From Roseobacter insulae (lineage in GTDB: Bacteria > Pseudomonadota > Alphaproteobacteria > Rhodobacterales > Rhodobacteraceae): a DNA stretch of 64,000 nucleotides. The stretch lies in contig NZ_JAHXDN010000001.1 of assembly GCF_019375555.1 (NCBI RefSeq), forward strand, positions 287,501 through 351,500, written 5' to 3'. This document shows, piece by piece, positions 1 through 7,907 of this stretch. The position numbers and the translations under genes were made by a program. A model generated the notes under the pieces. That model did no database searches. It saw only the letters and a list, made by a program, of their open reading frames with translations, and was not told the DNA's origin. Within the stretch, counting starts at the first letter, position 1. Each line of letters starts with the position of its first letter.

Positions 1-126
1 CCGTAGAGAAGGGTATATTCCCACGCGTTACTAACCCGTCCGCCGCTCACCCGAAGGTGCGCTCGACTTGCATGTGTTAGGCCTGCCGCCAGCGTTCGTT
101 CTGAGCCAGGATCAAACTCTCAAGTT
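1..126 (-). rRNA. rrs: 16S rRNA, 5' end (partial)
   Basis: Read on the minus strand, the first ~126 bases hold the conserved start of small-subunit rRNA: the AGAGTTTGATCCTGGCTCAG primer site (102-120), then AACGAACGCTGGCGGCAGGC. The mature 5' end is placed at 126 (AACTTGAG). The gene runs off the left edge, so only its first domain is visible. The sequence is alphaproteobacterial in character. Confidence 0.97.
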
Positions 127-533
127 GAAAAGCATTTGCATGCTTATCCTTGACGTTCGAACCTCTGCACATCGTTCTACACCCATTACTGTAAGGTGCA
201 GAACAGTCTCTGTTTGTTGTGCTTCAGGTTACCAAAGTAACCGGAAAGCCGTCCAAACAGTGAAGCTGACACTCCATCATCGGCCGAAGCCTAAGAGCGC
301 GATATACAGACGTTGATCCATCGAATGAACCAAACCGCCCACATATCTCTTCAGATATTCATCAATTTCAAAGAGCGTAGAGACAAAAGTGACAGTGTGC
401 GCCCTAACTTCTTTGGCGCGCCCCGCCTCGTTTACCTCTGGTTTTTTAGTCTTGCGTCTCGTTTCGGTCCGTTCCGTTTCCGGTCTGTCCCGCCCGTCTG
501 GCGCCCCGTTGGTGCATCTCTGCGCCGCCGGTG
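127..533 (-). other. rrn operon leader (no protein gene)
   Basis: About 400 bp lie between the predicted rrn transcription start and the 16S 5' end. I see no credible coding sequence here; the short open frames lack ribosome sites and recognisable proteins. The stretch contains a boxA antitermination element (366-377) and a perfect 6-bp inverted repeat with a 4-base loop (GGTTAC/GTAACC, 227-242), probably part of the leader fold used in 16S processing. Confidence 0.7.
366..377 (-). promoter_or_regulatory. boxA-like rRNA antitermination site
   Basis: On the minus strand this reads CGCTCTTTGAAA. It closely matches the bacterial rrn boxA core TGCTCTTTAA, which loads NusB-NusE for rRNA antitermination. 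Its position, roughly 240 nt upstream of the 16S gene and 160 nt downstream of the promoter, is appropriate for a leader boxA. Confidence 0.7.
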
Positions 534-539
534 AGGGGG

Positions 540-568
540 GTTCTACGGTTAGTACGGGGTACCCGCAA
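540..568 (-). promoter_or_regulatory. rrn promoter (sigma-70 type)
   Basis: On the minus strand a -35 element TTGCGG (563-568) is separated by exactly 17 bp from a -10 element TAGAAC (540-545). A-rich sequence directly upstream (571-577, then 590-598) resembles an UP element. A transcription start near 533 would give a leader of about 400 nt. Assigned by inspection only. Confidence 0.6.
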
Positions 569-937
569 CCCCTTTTTTTGGAAAACGTCATTTTTTTTAC
601 ATGTTTCTGCTTTTCCCTTTAAAAACAGCTATTTGCTTGCAGAAAATTTCCCGTATCAGGGCTTTTCAGCATGAAAATTACGTTTACCGAGGGTCAGGGC
701 TTTGCCCCAAAACCCTATATATTGCGTTATCCACAACTCTACCCCCAAGACTCCCCGAGTCTTTTGGCAAATCAGGGCCGACTCGGGGCCTGAATCAGAT
801 GAATCGGGGCCGGTTCATCCGCGTCGCAGCAAAGGATTCGTCCAAATGGTCAAAAATGAATCGGCCGCGTGGGGTGACTCGCGCCGATTCCACCGTTCGC
901 GGCTGTTCTGCCGGGGTGCAGGTCTCGCCGCAGGTCG
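569..937. other. Noncoding region with DnaA box and GANTC cluster
   Basis: This 370-bp gap between the rrn promoter and msrQ has no convincing gene. It starts AT-rich (about 570-690). It then holds one perfect DnaA box TTATCCACA (727-735) and nine GANTC sites within 142 bp, starting at 749, 757, 780, 792, 801, 835, 858, 876 and 886. An 8-bp repeat TCGGGGCC occurs at 783 and 804. GANTC is the CcrM methylation site of alphaproteobacteria; random sequence would give about 0.5 sites in 142 bp. The block could be origin-like, or a cell-cycle-linked control region for the rrn operon. Confidence 0.6.
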
Positions 938-1543
938 TCAGGCGGCCTGTTTGCTGCGCGCTTTTGGCAGCCGCAGCAGCAGCAGGCCCAGAATCACGGC
1001 CATGTAAACCATTGGCTCCAGCGCCCATGTCTTGGTGAGCATGATGTAATGTACTCCGCCGAGGATCACCACAACGTAGGCCAGCCGATGAAGCTTGCGC
1101 CAACCGGCGCCCAGCCTGCGGACCGCGTAATTGTTCGACGTGACTGCCAGCGGCAGCAGCAGCACAAAGGCACCCATCCCGATGGTGATGTAGGGCCGCT
1201 TGACAATATCCGCCCAAATCTGGCTGGGAATGCCGACATCCAGCACCAGCCAGACCAGAAGGTGAAGCGTGACATAGATAAAGGCGAGCAATCCGAAGGC
1301 ACGCCGGAACTTCAGCAGGTTCAGCCCGAGGTACCGGCGCAATGGTGTGATCGTGAGGCTGATGATCAGAAGCTGCAGCGCAATCTCGCCCAGCTCATGT
1401 TCGAGGGCTTTGATCGGCTCTCGCCCCAGCCCGCCGGTCTGCGCCAGATAAAGCAGGTAAGGCACGGGCAGGAGATACAGTATATAGAGCGCCCAGGACG
1501 GCACCCGGCGCGCAAACCTGTTGATCTGGTCAACGACTGACAT
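938..1543 (-). CDS. msrQ: MsrQ, heme subunit of periplasmic methionine sulfoxide reductase
   Basis: Integral-membrane b-type cytochrome of the ferric-reductase-like superfamily. It passes electrons from the quinone pool to the periplasmic molybdoenzyme MsrP, which repairs oxidised methionines in envelope proteins. About six hydrophobic segments are visible, with heme-ligand histidines in FIYVTLHLL and in the stretch from RKLHRLAYV to GGVHYIML. The length (201 aa) is normal. The ATG at 1543 is preferred over 1549 because AGGG lies 7 nt before it. It follows msrP by only ~23 bp on the same strand, so the two form the usual msrPQ pair, here with the catalytic gene first. Confidence 0.93.
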   Translation of the reverse strand: MSVVDQINRFARRVPSWALYILYLLPVPYLLYLAQTGGLGREPIKALEHELGEIALQLLIISLTITPLRRYLGLNLLKFRRAFGLLAFIYVTLHLLVWLVLDVGIPSQIWADIVKRPYITIGMGAFVLLLPLAVTSNNYAVRRLGAGWRKLHRLAYVVVILGGVHYIMLTKTWALEPMVYMAVILGLLLLRLPKARSKQAA

Positions 1544-1566
1544 CCACATACCCTAGCACAAACGGC

Positions 1567-2472
1567 TTAATAGAACTTCCGCAGGTCCATGCCTTCGTAC
1601 AGGCTGGCCACGTCTTCTTCGTAGCCGTTGAACATCAGCGTCGGCACGCGTTTGGAAAACAGCCCGCCGCCGATCTTGCGTTCCGTCGCCTGAGACCAGC
1701 GCGGATGATCCACCGTTGGGTTCACATTCGCATAGAAGCCGTATTCATTTGGCAGAATCTGTTGCCACGTGTTCAGCGGTTCCTGATCCGTCAAGGTAAT
1801 GCGCACAATGGACTTGATGGATTTGAACCCGTATTTCCACGGCACAACCAGACGCATCGGCGCGCCGTTCTGATTGGGAATGGTCTTGCCGTAGATGCCG
1901 GTCGCCATGATCGTCAGCGGGTGCAGCGCCTCGTCAAGGCGCAGGCCTTCGACATAGGGCCATTCGATCGTGCGGTATTTCTGTCCGCGCATTTCTTCAG
2001 GCCGGTAGAGCGTTTCAAACCGGACATATCTGGCGTCCGGTTTCACACCGGCCATCGCCAGCAGATCCGCCAGCTCAAACCCGTTCCACGGCACAACCAT
2101 CGACCACGCCTCGACACAGCGCAGACGGTAAATGCGTTCTTCGATGGTCATCTCGGCCATAATGTCCCTGAAGGAATAATCGCCGGGGGTATCGACCATC
2201 CCGTCGATCGTGACGGTCCAGGGGTCCGTTGTCAGCGCGTCCGCATAGGCAACGGGATCACCCTTGCCGGTTCCGAACTCATAAAAGTTGTTGTACTGCG
2301 TGATGTCTTCCCACGCGTTCGGCTCCAGCGCCTCGTCGGCAGTCGCCCGTGCACCGATCCCGGCCAGCCCGACACCGGCGACTGCCGCTGCCATCACCTG
2401 ACGGCGGTTCATGAACAGTGCCTCGGGTGTTACATCTGCCCGGGACAGCCTGTTGGTCCACCGATATGCCAT
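1567..2472 (-). CDS. msrP: MsrP, molybdopterin catalytic subunit of methionine sulfoxide reductase
   Basis: Periplasmic molybdopterin enzyme (YedY/MsrP family, sulfite-oxidase fold) that reduces protein methionine sulfoxide with electrons from MsrQ. The N-terminus carries a twin-arginine signal ([17 protein letters not shown], Arg 23-24), indicating folded export by Tat. The molybdenum-ligating Cys is in RLRCVEAW, and the C-terminal half holds family motifs such as [18 protein letters not shown]. The ATG at 2472 is chosen because GGAG lies 6 nt upstream; a GTG at 2475 is too close to it. At 301 aa it is close to usual length. First gene of the msrPQ pair. Confidence 0.94.
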   Translation of the reverse strand: MAYRWTNRLSRADVTPEALFMNRRQVMAAAVAGVGLAGIGARATADEALEPNAWEDITQYNNFYEFGTGKGDPVAYADALTTDPWTVTIDGMVDTPGDYSFRDIMAEMTIEERIYRLRCVEAWSMVVPWNGFELADLLAMAGVKPDARYVRFETLYRPEEMRGQKYRTIEWPYVEGLRLDEALHPLTIMATGIYGKTIPNQNGAPMRLVVPWKYGFKSIKSIVRITLTDQEPLNTWQQILPNEYGFYANVNPTVDHPRWSQATERKIGGGLFSKRVPTLMFNGYEEDVASLYEGMDLRKFY

Positions 2473-2582
2473 CACTTACTCCTGAACAATCGCGATGCGT
2501 ATGATGTAGGCAGAAGTGGGCACAGCGCCAAACCAATTCGAGTCACGAATGAGACAGGAGACTGTAACGTTTCCGTGCCGGC

Positions 2583-3233
2583 TCACAGACCAAGCAATGT
2601 CGGGACGTCATGCATCGACGCAAACAGCACGTCGCAGATCGGCGCCAGCCGGTCCGGATCACTCACGGCGACATAGCCCATGCAATACATTCCCGCGGCC
2701 CGGCCGGCGCGGGCGCCGCTTGCACTGTCTTCTATGACCACGCACCGATGAGGGCTGATGCCCGCAACGCTCGCCGCCTTGAGGTACACGTCCGGCGCGG
2801 GTTTGGGATTGATCACATCCTCGCGCGAATAAACGCGCCCCCGCAATCGCTCCAGCAAGCCGGTGCGCCCCAGAGTGATCTCCATTTTCCGGTGCGGCCC
2901 GTTTGACCCGACCGCATAGGGAATGCCTGCCACGTCCAGGACGTCCAGAACCGCGGCGGCCCCGGGAACCGGCTCGACCTTCGCGGCCAGTACCTCAAAG
3001 ATGTCACTGTATATACTGTCCAGCCAGTCGCCGGGCAGATCGGCCCCCATGCCGCGCGCCGTTGTCATGACACCGGACATGGTGCCGCCCACGAACAGAT
3101 CGACGATACGGTCAAGTGAGATGTCCAGCCCGTGACGCAGCAGGTTGTCCCGGATCACCACGTTTGTCAGCGGTTCGCTGTCCACCAGAACGCCGTCACA
3201 GTCGAAAATCACCAGATCGGGGGGGAGTATCAT
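2583..3233 (-). CDS. HAD-superfamily phosphatase
   Basis: Haloacid-dehalogenase-type hydrolase (subfamily IA; beta-phosphoglucomutase/phosphoglycolate-phosphatase-like), 216 aa. Motif I is FDCDGVLVDSE, with nucleophile Asp and acid-base Asp at residues 10 and 12. Motif II (VGSNG), the motif III lysine (NPKPAPDVY) and the acidic motif IV (VIEDSASG) follow, so it should be an active phosphotransferase. The substrate cannot be told from sequence. The start codon sits directly after the U-tract of the clpB terminator and has no Shine-Dalgarno, yet no later start preserves motif I. It may be read by readthrough from clpB. Confidence 0.85.
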   Translation of the reverse strand: MILPPDLVIFDCDGVLVDSEPLTNVVIRDNLLRHGLDISLDRIVDLFVGGTMSGVMTTARGMGADLPGDWLDSIYSDIFEVLAAKVEPVPGAAAVLDVLDVAGIPYAVGSNGPHRKMEITLGRTGLLERLRGRVYSREDVINPKPAPDVYLKAASVAGISPHRCVVIEDSASGARAGRAAGMYCMGYVAVSDPDRLAPICDVLFASMHDVPTLLGL

Positions 3234-3234
3234 G

Positions 3235-3263
3235 AAAAAGGCCGGGTCATATGCCCGGCCTTT
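3235..3263 (-). terminator. clpB intrinsic terminator
   Basis: Perfect 10-bp stem AAAGGCCGGG/CCCGGCCTTT (3237-3246 with 3254-3263) and a 7-base loop. On the minus strand the hairpin ends in CCTTTTT. It lies about 25 bp after the clpB stop codon, and its T-run ends 2 nt before the ATG of the HAD gene. Confidence 0.85.
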
Positions 3264-3286
3264 CTGACGTTATAACCAGGACCGCG

Positions 3287-5905
3287 TCAATGCACGACTG
3301 CATCGTCGGGTTTTGGCCGGTTCGTGGCCGACACCCTGTCGCCGATAAGCAGTCCTTCGGGACCCGACGAGATGCTCAGCGTATCGCCATCCTTGACGTC
3401 GCCTGCCAGCAGCATTTCCGCCAGCGGGTCCTGCAGGGCCCGCTGGATCACCCGCTTGAGCGGACGCGCACCGAAGACCGGATCATAGCCTTCGTCGGCC
3501 AGCCACTTGCGGGCATCCTTGGTCAGGTCCAGCGCGATCTTGCGCGCCGCCAGCCGTTTGAGCAGGCGTGCCATCTGGATGTCGACAATCCCGTCCATGT
3601 CCTCACGGCCCAGCCGGTCGAAGATGATGGTCTCATCCAGACGGTTGAGGAATTCCGGCCGGAAGTGCGCCCGTACCGCATCCATCACATCGCGCTTGGC
3701 GTCCGAAGCATCTGCCCCGTCAGGCAGTTGGCTCAGCGCCTGTGCTCCAAGGTTCGACGTCAGGACGATCAGCGTCTGCTTGAAGTCCACTGTACGGCCC
3801 TGACCATCGGTCAGCACACCATCGTCGAGCACCTGCAACAGCACGTTGAACACATCCGGGTGCGCCTTCTCGACCTCGTCGAACAGAACCACCTGATAAG
3901 GCCTGCGTCGCACGGCCTCGGTCAGCGCCCCGCCCTCGTCGTACCCGACATAGCCCGGAGGTGCGCCGATCAGGCGGGCCACCGAGTGTTTCTCCATGTA
4001 TTCCGACATGTCGATGCGCACCATCGCGTGTTCGTCGTCAAACAGGAACTCGGCCACGGCCTTGGTCAGCTCGGTTTTGCCCACGCCGGTTGGCCCGAGA
4101 AAGAGAAACGAGCCCAGCGGGCGGTTTTCGTCGTTCAGCCCGGCCCGCGCGCGCCGCACCGCATTGGCGACAGCCCGCACCGCGGTTTCCTGACCGATGA
4201 CACGCTTATGCAGCTGGTCTTCCATCCGCAACAGCTTGTCACGCTCGCCTTCCAGCATCTTGCCCGCCGGAATGCCTGTCCAGCGTTCCACGACACTGGC
4301 GATCTGCTCCGGGCGCACCGCTTCTTCGACAAGGACGTCACTTTCGTCCCGCCCTTCCGCTTCACCCAGCTGCTTTTCCAGCTGCGGGATCACGCCGTAA
4401 GACAGCTCCCCCGCCTTGGCCAGATTGCCTTCGCGTTTGGCGATTTCAAGCTCGGCACGCGCATGGTCCAACTGTTCCTTGAGATCCCGGGCACTCGACA
4501 GCTTGTCGCGCTCGGCCTGCCATTGCGCCGTCAACTCATCGCTGCGCTCCTGAAGGTCGGCCAGATCCTTTTCCAGCGTCTCAAGACGGTCCTTGCTGGC
4601 CGCGTCGTCTTCGGCGCGCAGGGCTTCCGCTTCGATCTGCATCTGGAGGATCGACCTGTCCAGCGCATCGAGCTCTTCCGGCTTGCTGTCCACTTCCATC
4701 CGCAACCGGCTTGCCGCCTCGTCCATCAGGTCGATGGCCTTGTCCGGCAAGAACCGGTCGGTGATATAGCGGTGACTGAGGGTTGCCGCGGAAACCAGCG
4801 CGGAGTCCGAAATCCGCACGCCATGGTGCAACTCGTACTTCTCCTTGATACCGCGCAGAATGCTGACGGTGTCCTCAACGGTCGGTTCCAGAACCATCAC
4901 CGGCTGGAACCGCCGCGCGAGGGCGGCATCCTTTTCCACGTATTTGCGGTATTCATCCAGTGTCGTGGCCCCGACACAGTGCAATTCACCACGGGCCAGC
5001 GCTGGCTTGATCAGGTTTGCCGCATCCATCGCACCGTCGGCTTTGCCCGCCCCCACAAGGGTATGCATCTCATCGATAAAGAGGATGATCTCGCCGGCGG
5101 CTTCGGTCACTTCGGTCAGAACAGCCTTCAGCCGCTCTTCGAATTCACCGCGGTACTTCGCCCCCGCAATAAGCGCGCCCATGTCGAGCGCCAGCAGCTT
5201 CTTGTTGCGCAGGCTCTCCGGCACGTCACCGTTGACGATCCGCAACGCCAGCCCTTCGGCAATGGCGGTTTTACCCACGCCCGGTTCACCGATCAGAACA
5301 GGGTTGTTCTTGGTCCGGCGGCTCAGCACCTGCATTGCGCGGCGGATTTCCTCGTCCCGGCCGATGATCGGGTCAATCTTGCCCGCTTCCGCCCGCTCGG
5401 TGAGGTCCATCGCGTATTTCTTCAGCGCGTCGTAGCCTTCCTCCGCATTCGCAGTGTCAGCCGTGCGGCCCTTGCGGATATCGTTGATTGCCGCGTTCAG
5501 CCCCTGGGCAGTAACGCCCCCTTCATCAAGTGCGGATTTCGCGGCCGATTTCACCATGCAAAGCGCCATCAGAACGCGCTCTACCGGGACAAAACTGTCG
5601 CCGGCTTTCTTGGCCAGCGCCTCGGCCTCTGCCAGAACCTTCTGCGTCGCGTTATCGAGGTAGATCTGTGCCGCATCGCCGCTGACTTTCGGCATTTTCG
5701 ACAGCGCCAGCTCAACCGCCTGCACCACCTGCGCAGGTTGTCCGCCAGCCGCCGAAATCAGGTTGCTGGCCAACCCCTGATCGTCATCCATCAATGCCTT
5801 GAGGATATGTTCGGGCGCCAGTCGCTGATGGCTGTCCCGTGTCGCGATGGTCTGGGCGGCTTGAATGAACCCGCGCGACCGCTCCGTGAACTTGCTCAAG
5901 TCCAT
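3287..5905 (-). CDS. clpB: ClpB, disaggregase chaperone
   Basis: Hexameric AAA+ ATPase that works with DnaK to solubilise protein aggregates after heat stress. Domains in order: N-terminal Clp repeat domain (about 1-145), first AAA+ module with Walker A GEPGVGKT (~205), coiled-coil middle domain rich in Glu/Lys/Leu (~410-520), second AAA+ module with Walker A GPTGVGKT (~600), and C-terminal D2-small domain. At 872 aa it is full length. GGAG lies 8 nt before the ATG. A heat-shock-type promoter (5984-6012) and a terminator (3235-3263) frame it as a single-gene unit. Confidence 0.98.
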   Translation of the reverse strand: MDLSKFTERSRGFIQAAQTIATRDSHQRLAPEHILKALMDDDQGLASNLISAAGGQPAQVVQAVELALSKMPKVSGDAAQIYLDNATQKVLAEAEALAKKAGDSFVPVERVLMALCMVKSAAKSALDEGGVTAQGLNAAINDIRKGRTADTANAEEGYDALKKYAMDLTERAEAGKIDPIIGRDEEIRRAMQVLSRRTKNNPVLIGEPGVGKTAIAEGLALRIVNGDVPESLRNKKLLALDMGALIAGAKYRGEFEERLKAVLTEVTEAAGEIILFIDEMHTLVGAGKADGAMDAANLIKPALARGELHCVGATTLDEYRKYVEKDAALARRFQPVMVLEPTVEDTVSILRGIKEKYELHHGVRISDSALVSAATLSHRYITDRFLPDKAIDLMDEAASRLRMEVDSKPEELDALDRSILQMQIEAEALRAEDDAASKDRLETLEKDLADLQERSDELTAQWQAERDKLSSARDLKEQLDHARAELEIAKREGNLAKAGELSYGVIPQLEKQLGEAEGRDESDVLVEEAVRPEQIASVVERWTGIPAGKMLEGERDKLLRMEDQLHKRVIGQETAVRAVANAVRRARAGLNDENRPLGSFLFLGPTGVGKTELTKAVAEFLFDDEHAMVRIDMSEYMEKHSVARLIGAPPGYVGYDEGGALTEAVRRRPYQVVLFDEVEKAHPDVFNVLLQVLDDGVLTDGQGRTVDFKQTLIVLTSNLGAQALSQLPDGADASDAKRDVMDAVRAHFRPEFLNRLDETIIFDRLGREDMDGIVDIQMARLLKRLAARKIALDLTKDARKWLADEGYDPVFGARPLKRVIQRALQDPLAEMLLAGDVKDGDTLSISSGPEGLLIGDRVSATNRPKPDDAVVH

Positions 5906-5983
5906 GGTATTTCTCCTTTTCTAAAGCGTCCCGGGTGCTGCGCCCGGCTTGGCGGCGCGTCAGCGGATAGGACCTTGCGTGTT

Positions 5984-6012
5984 ATCTGGGGGGTCTCCGG
6001 GACCGCTTCAAG
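5984..6012 (-). promoter_or_regulatory. RpoH (sigma-32) type promoter of clpB
   Basis: On the minus strand CTTGAA (6007-6012) is followed after 15 bp by CCCCAGAT (5984-5991). This closely resembles the heat-shock consensus CTTGAA, 13-15 bp, CCCCATNT. It is about 80 bp upstream of the clpB ATG, and clpB is a classical RpoH target. Confidence 0.7.
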
Positions 6013-6369
6013 AGGCTGCGGCACCTGCACCACCCAAAGTCAGAATAAACCAGGACGGATTAACAATCGCTGATCCAGATCAATCGGATTTCTCATGGGA
6101 AGCTGCGGTGGTGTTTCCCCGTTACCCGCAGCAGGCCAATGCCTATTGTTTTACCAGACACGCAGCTTATTCCACTTCCGACGCTCCGTTTCACTGATAG
6201 TACATAACGATTTGGCTTGTTCTGCCAGTTCCAGTCGTACCGCCCACACCACTAAGAGACGTCAGTTCGGGGGGTATGGCAGGCCGTAACGAAAGGGGCC
6301 TGGTTTGCCCGAAGGTCGTTTGCATCGAGGGTAAGATCAGGCCTGTTTCACGGCCAATGACGACCACTT

Positions 6370-6411
6370 GACCCGGAGCATGTCCTCGGCATGTCTTCCG
6401 GGTCTTTTTTT
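6370..6411 (+). terminator. Plus-strand intrinsic terminator without an assigned gene
   Basis: GACCCGG (6370-6376) pairs with CCGGGTC (6398-6404), with additional CATG/CATG pairing inside, followed by seven T residues (6405-6411). A second T-run follows at 6415-6419. No protein gene precedes it on this strand, so it ends either an unannotated small RNA or a pyrF leader transcript. Confidence 0.65.
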
Positions 6412-6485
6412 GGTCTTTTTGTCCTGCTCATAGACATGCGTCCGGCATCCGCCTAAGGAGACCCGACATCCAAGGGAGCATGAAT

Positions 6486-7202
6486 ATGAGTGATGACAGA
6501 CTGATCGTGGCGCTGGATGTGCCCAATGCGCTGGCAGGCCACCAACTGGCCGAAACTCTGGGCGATGCGGTCGGCTTTTACAAAATAGGTCTCGGCATGC
6601 TGACGGGGGGCGGGCTGGCGCTGGCCAATGAGCTCAAACAGGAACACGGCAAACGCATCTTTCTCGACATGAAGCTCTTTGACATCGGCGCGACCATCGA
6701 GGCGGCAGTGCGCGGTCTTGCCCAGTTCGAGCTCGATTTCCTGACCGTTCACGGCGACCCGCATGTGGTGCGCGCGGCCAAGGAAGGCGCCGCCGGGTCG
6801 GAGATGAAAATCCTCGCGGTTACCATTCTGACCTCGCTGGACCGGGCCGATCTCGACAGCTGCCAGATCCGCGCAGGCGATGTTTCAGACCTTGTGCAAG
6901 CCCGCGCAGCCTGCGCCTTCGAGGCAGGGGCCGATGGGGTCATCGCCTCCCCGCAGGAAGCCGCGATGATCCGGGCGCTGCCGCAATCCGAAGACCGCCT
7001 GATCGTCACCCCCGGGGTGCGCCCCGCTGGCGCCGATCTGGGCGATCAGAAACGAGTCGCCACGCCAGCCAGGGCCATCGCCAATGGCGCGGACCACATC
7101 GTCGTGGGGCGTCCGGTGTGGAAATCCCCGTCTCCGCGGATCGCGGCAGAGGCTATTCTGGCCGAGCTCAACAGCCCACAGGCACACAATCCAAACCACT
7201 GA
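6486..7202 (+). CDS. pyrF: Orotidine 5'-phosphate decarboxylase
   Basis: Catalyses the last step of UMP synthesis, decarboxylation of OMP. TIM-barrel protein of 238 aa, close to the 230-245 aa family norm. The catalytic Lys/Asp array is in FLDMKLFDIGATI (~60), and the phosphate-binding end has VTPGVRP and IVVGRPVWKSP. Of two ATGs, the one at 6486 is preferred: GGGAG is 7 nt upstream of it but only 1 nt from the ATG at 6480. Other pyrimidine genes are not adjacent. A strong terminator (7409-7437) follows. Confidence 0.96.
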   Translation: MSDDRLIVALDVPNALAGHQLAETLGDAVGFYKIGLGMLTGGGLALANELKQEHGKRIFLDMKLFDIGATIEAAVRGLAQFELDFLTVHGDPHVVRAAKEGAAGSEMKILAVTILTSLDRADLDSCQIRAGDVSDLVQARAACAFEAGADGVIASPQEAAMIRALPQSEDRLIVTPGVRPAGADLGDQKRVATPARAIANGADHIVVGRPVWKSPSPRIAAEAILAELNSPQAHNPNH

Positions 7203-7402
7203 AACTGCGTCAAAAAGCCGAGTTACCCACAAGTCTTGCCGAGGCCCGGAAGACGCCTGCCCCCTCAACAAACTGTGTCCCGGAAAGCACAGAATACAGG
7301 ATGTTGATGGCGCGGGTCATTCGCAGGTAGGCTCATTCGCCTTAAGGTGGTAAGTTGACGTGAGGTGATACTCCCCAACGAACCGCGTCTTCCTGAGGTT
7401 CG

Positions 7403-7849
7403 TTACCTCCCCCCGCTTAATGCAGCGGGGGGTTTTTCCGGGACCTGCTCCTCCAGATACATCCGCAACCGTTCCTGGAACTGCGGTATGACCCCGGGAT
7501 GGGCCAGGAAATCTGATTGCGCCATCATCTGCCAGCACTGACCCTCGTCGCCCAGGCGAATGCACTTTTCGATGCTGTCCTCCATCCGGGCGACAAAGAA
7601 CCAATTGGCCGTTGGCCCGGCTGTGAAGCGGCGCCCCCACAGAATGTCCTGCGCGCGCGGCAAGACGCCCAATTCCTCCGACGTTTCCCGCAGCGCACAG
7701 GCCACCGGGCTCTCACCGGCTTCGCGCCCTCCGCCCGGCAAATCCCAATACCCGGGATAGGGAATATCCGGACGGTCGTCGCGCAGCAGGGTGATGATCC
7801 GGGACCCGACCAGCAGCGCCAGCTTTGCCCCCGCAAATTCCATGTTCAT
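7403..7849 (-). CDS. Nudix hydrolase
   Basis: Nudix-family pyrophosphohydrolase of about 148 aa. The Nudix box is intact: GGGREAGESPVACALRET, then SEELGV (GX5EX7REUXEEXGU pattern), about 35 residues in. The substrate is unknown; family members clean up oxidised or non-canonical nucleotides or NDP-sugars. ATG codons at 7849 and 7879 are possible; 7849 has a weak GAAGAT upstream. It is divergent from dinB with ~60 bp between starts, which would suit a nucleotide-pool/repair role, but that is inference. Its last codons (AALSGGR) lie inside the hairpin that terminates pyrF on the opposite strand. Confidence 0.85.
   Translation of the reverse strand: MNMEFAGAKLALLVGSRIITLLRDDRPDIPYPGYWDLPGGGREAGESPVACALRETSEELGVLPRAQDILWGRRFTAGPTANWFFVARMEDSIEKCIRLGDEGQCWQMMAQSDFLAHPGVIPQFQERLRMYLEEQVPEKPPAALSGGR
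7409..7437 (+). terminator. pyrF intrinsic terminator
   Basis: A 9-bp GC-rich stem CCCCCCGCT/AGCGGGGGG (7409-7417 with 7424-7432), 6-base loop and five T residues on the plus strand (7433-7437). It is about 200 bp after the pyrF stop codon and overlaps the 3' end of the opposing Nudix gene, whose C-terminal residues it encodes. Confidence 0.8.
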
Positions 7850-7907
7850 TTGATCTTCGGTCGCATATGGTTGCCGCATCTCTCGAGGATAACCGATAAG
7901 CTTGCAG

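Larger units (their letters stand above)
5906..6485. other. Intergenic region between clpB and pyrF
   Basis: This 580-bp divergent gap has no convincing protein gene; the short open frames (up to 82 codons) match nothing I recognise. It holds the clpB heat-shock promoter (5984-6012) near the left. A plus-strand terminator (6370-6411) has no plus-strand gene in front of it. The stretch from about 6080 to 6369 is therefore a candidate for a small RNA gene or a pyrF leader. I recognise no known RNA family in it. Confidence 0.5.

Noticed and set aside
150-175. GGTTCGAAC-like sequence in the rrn leader that resembles a tRNA T-arm
   Set aside because: No acceptor, D or anticodon stems can be formed around it.
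277-1038. Several open frames of 70-145 codons between the 16S gene and msrQ
   Set aside because: They overlap the rrn leader, promoter and GANTC block, lack ribosome sites and resemble no protein.
3251-6073. A 940-codon open frame on the plus strand
   Set aside because: It is the antisense shadow of clpB: it covers the same interval, has low-complexity Arg/His/Leu-rich translation and no recognisable domain, whereas the minus-strand frame is an intact ClpB.
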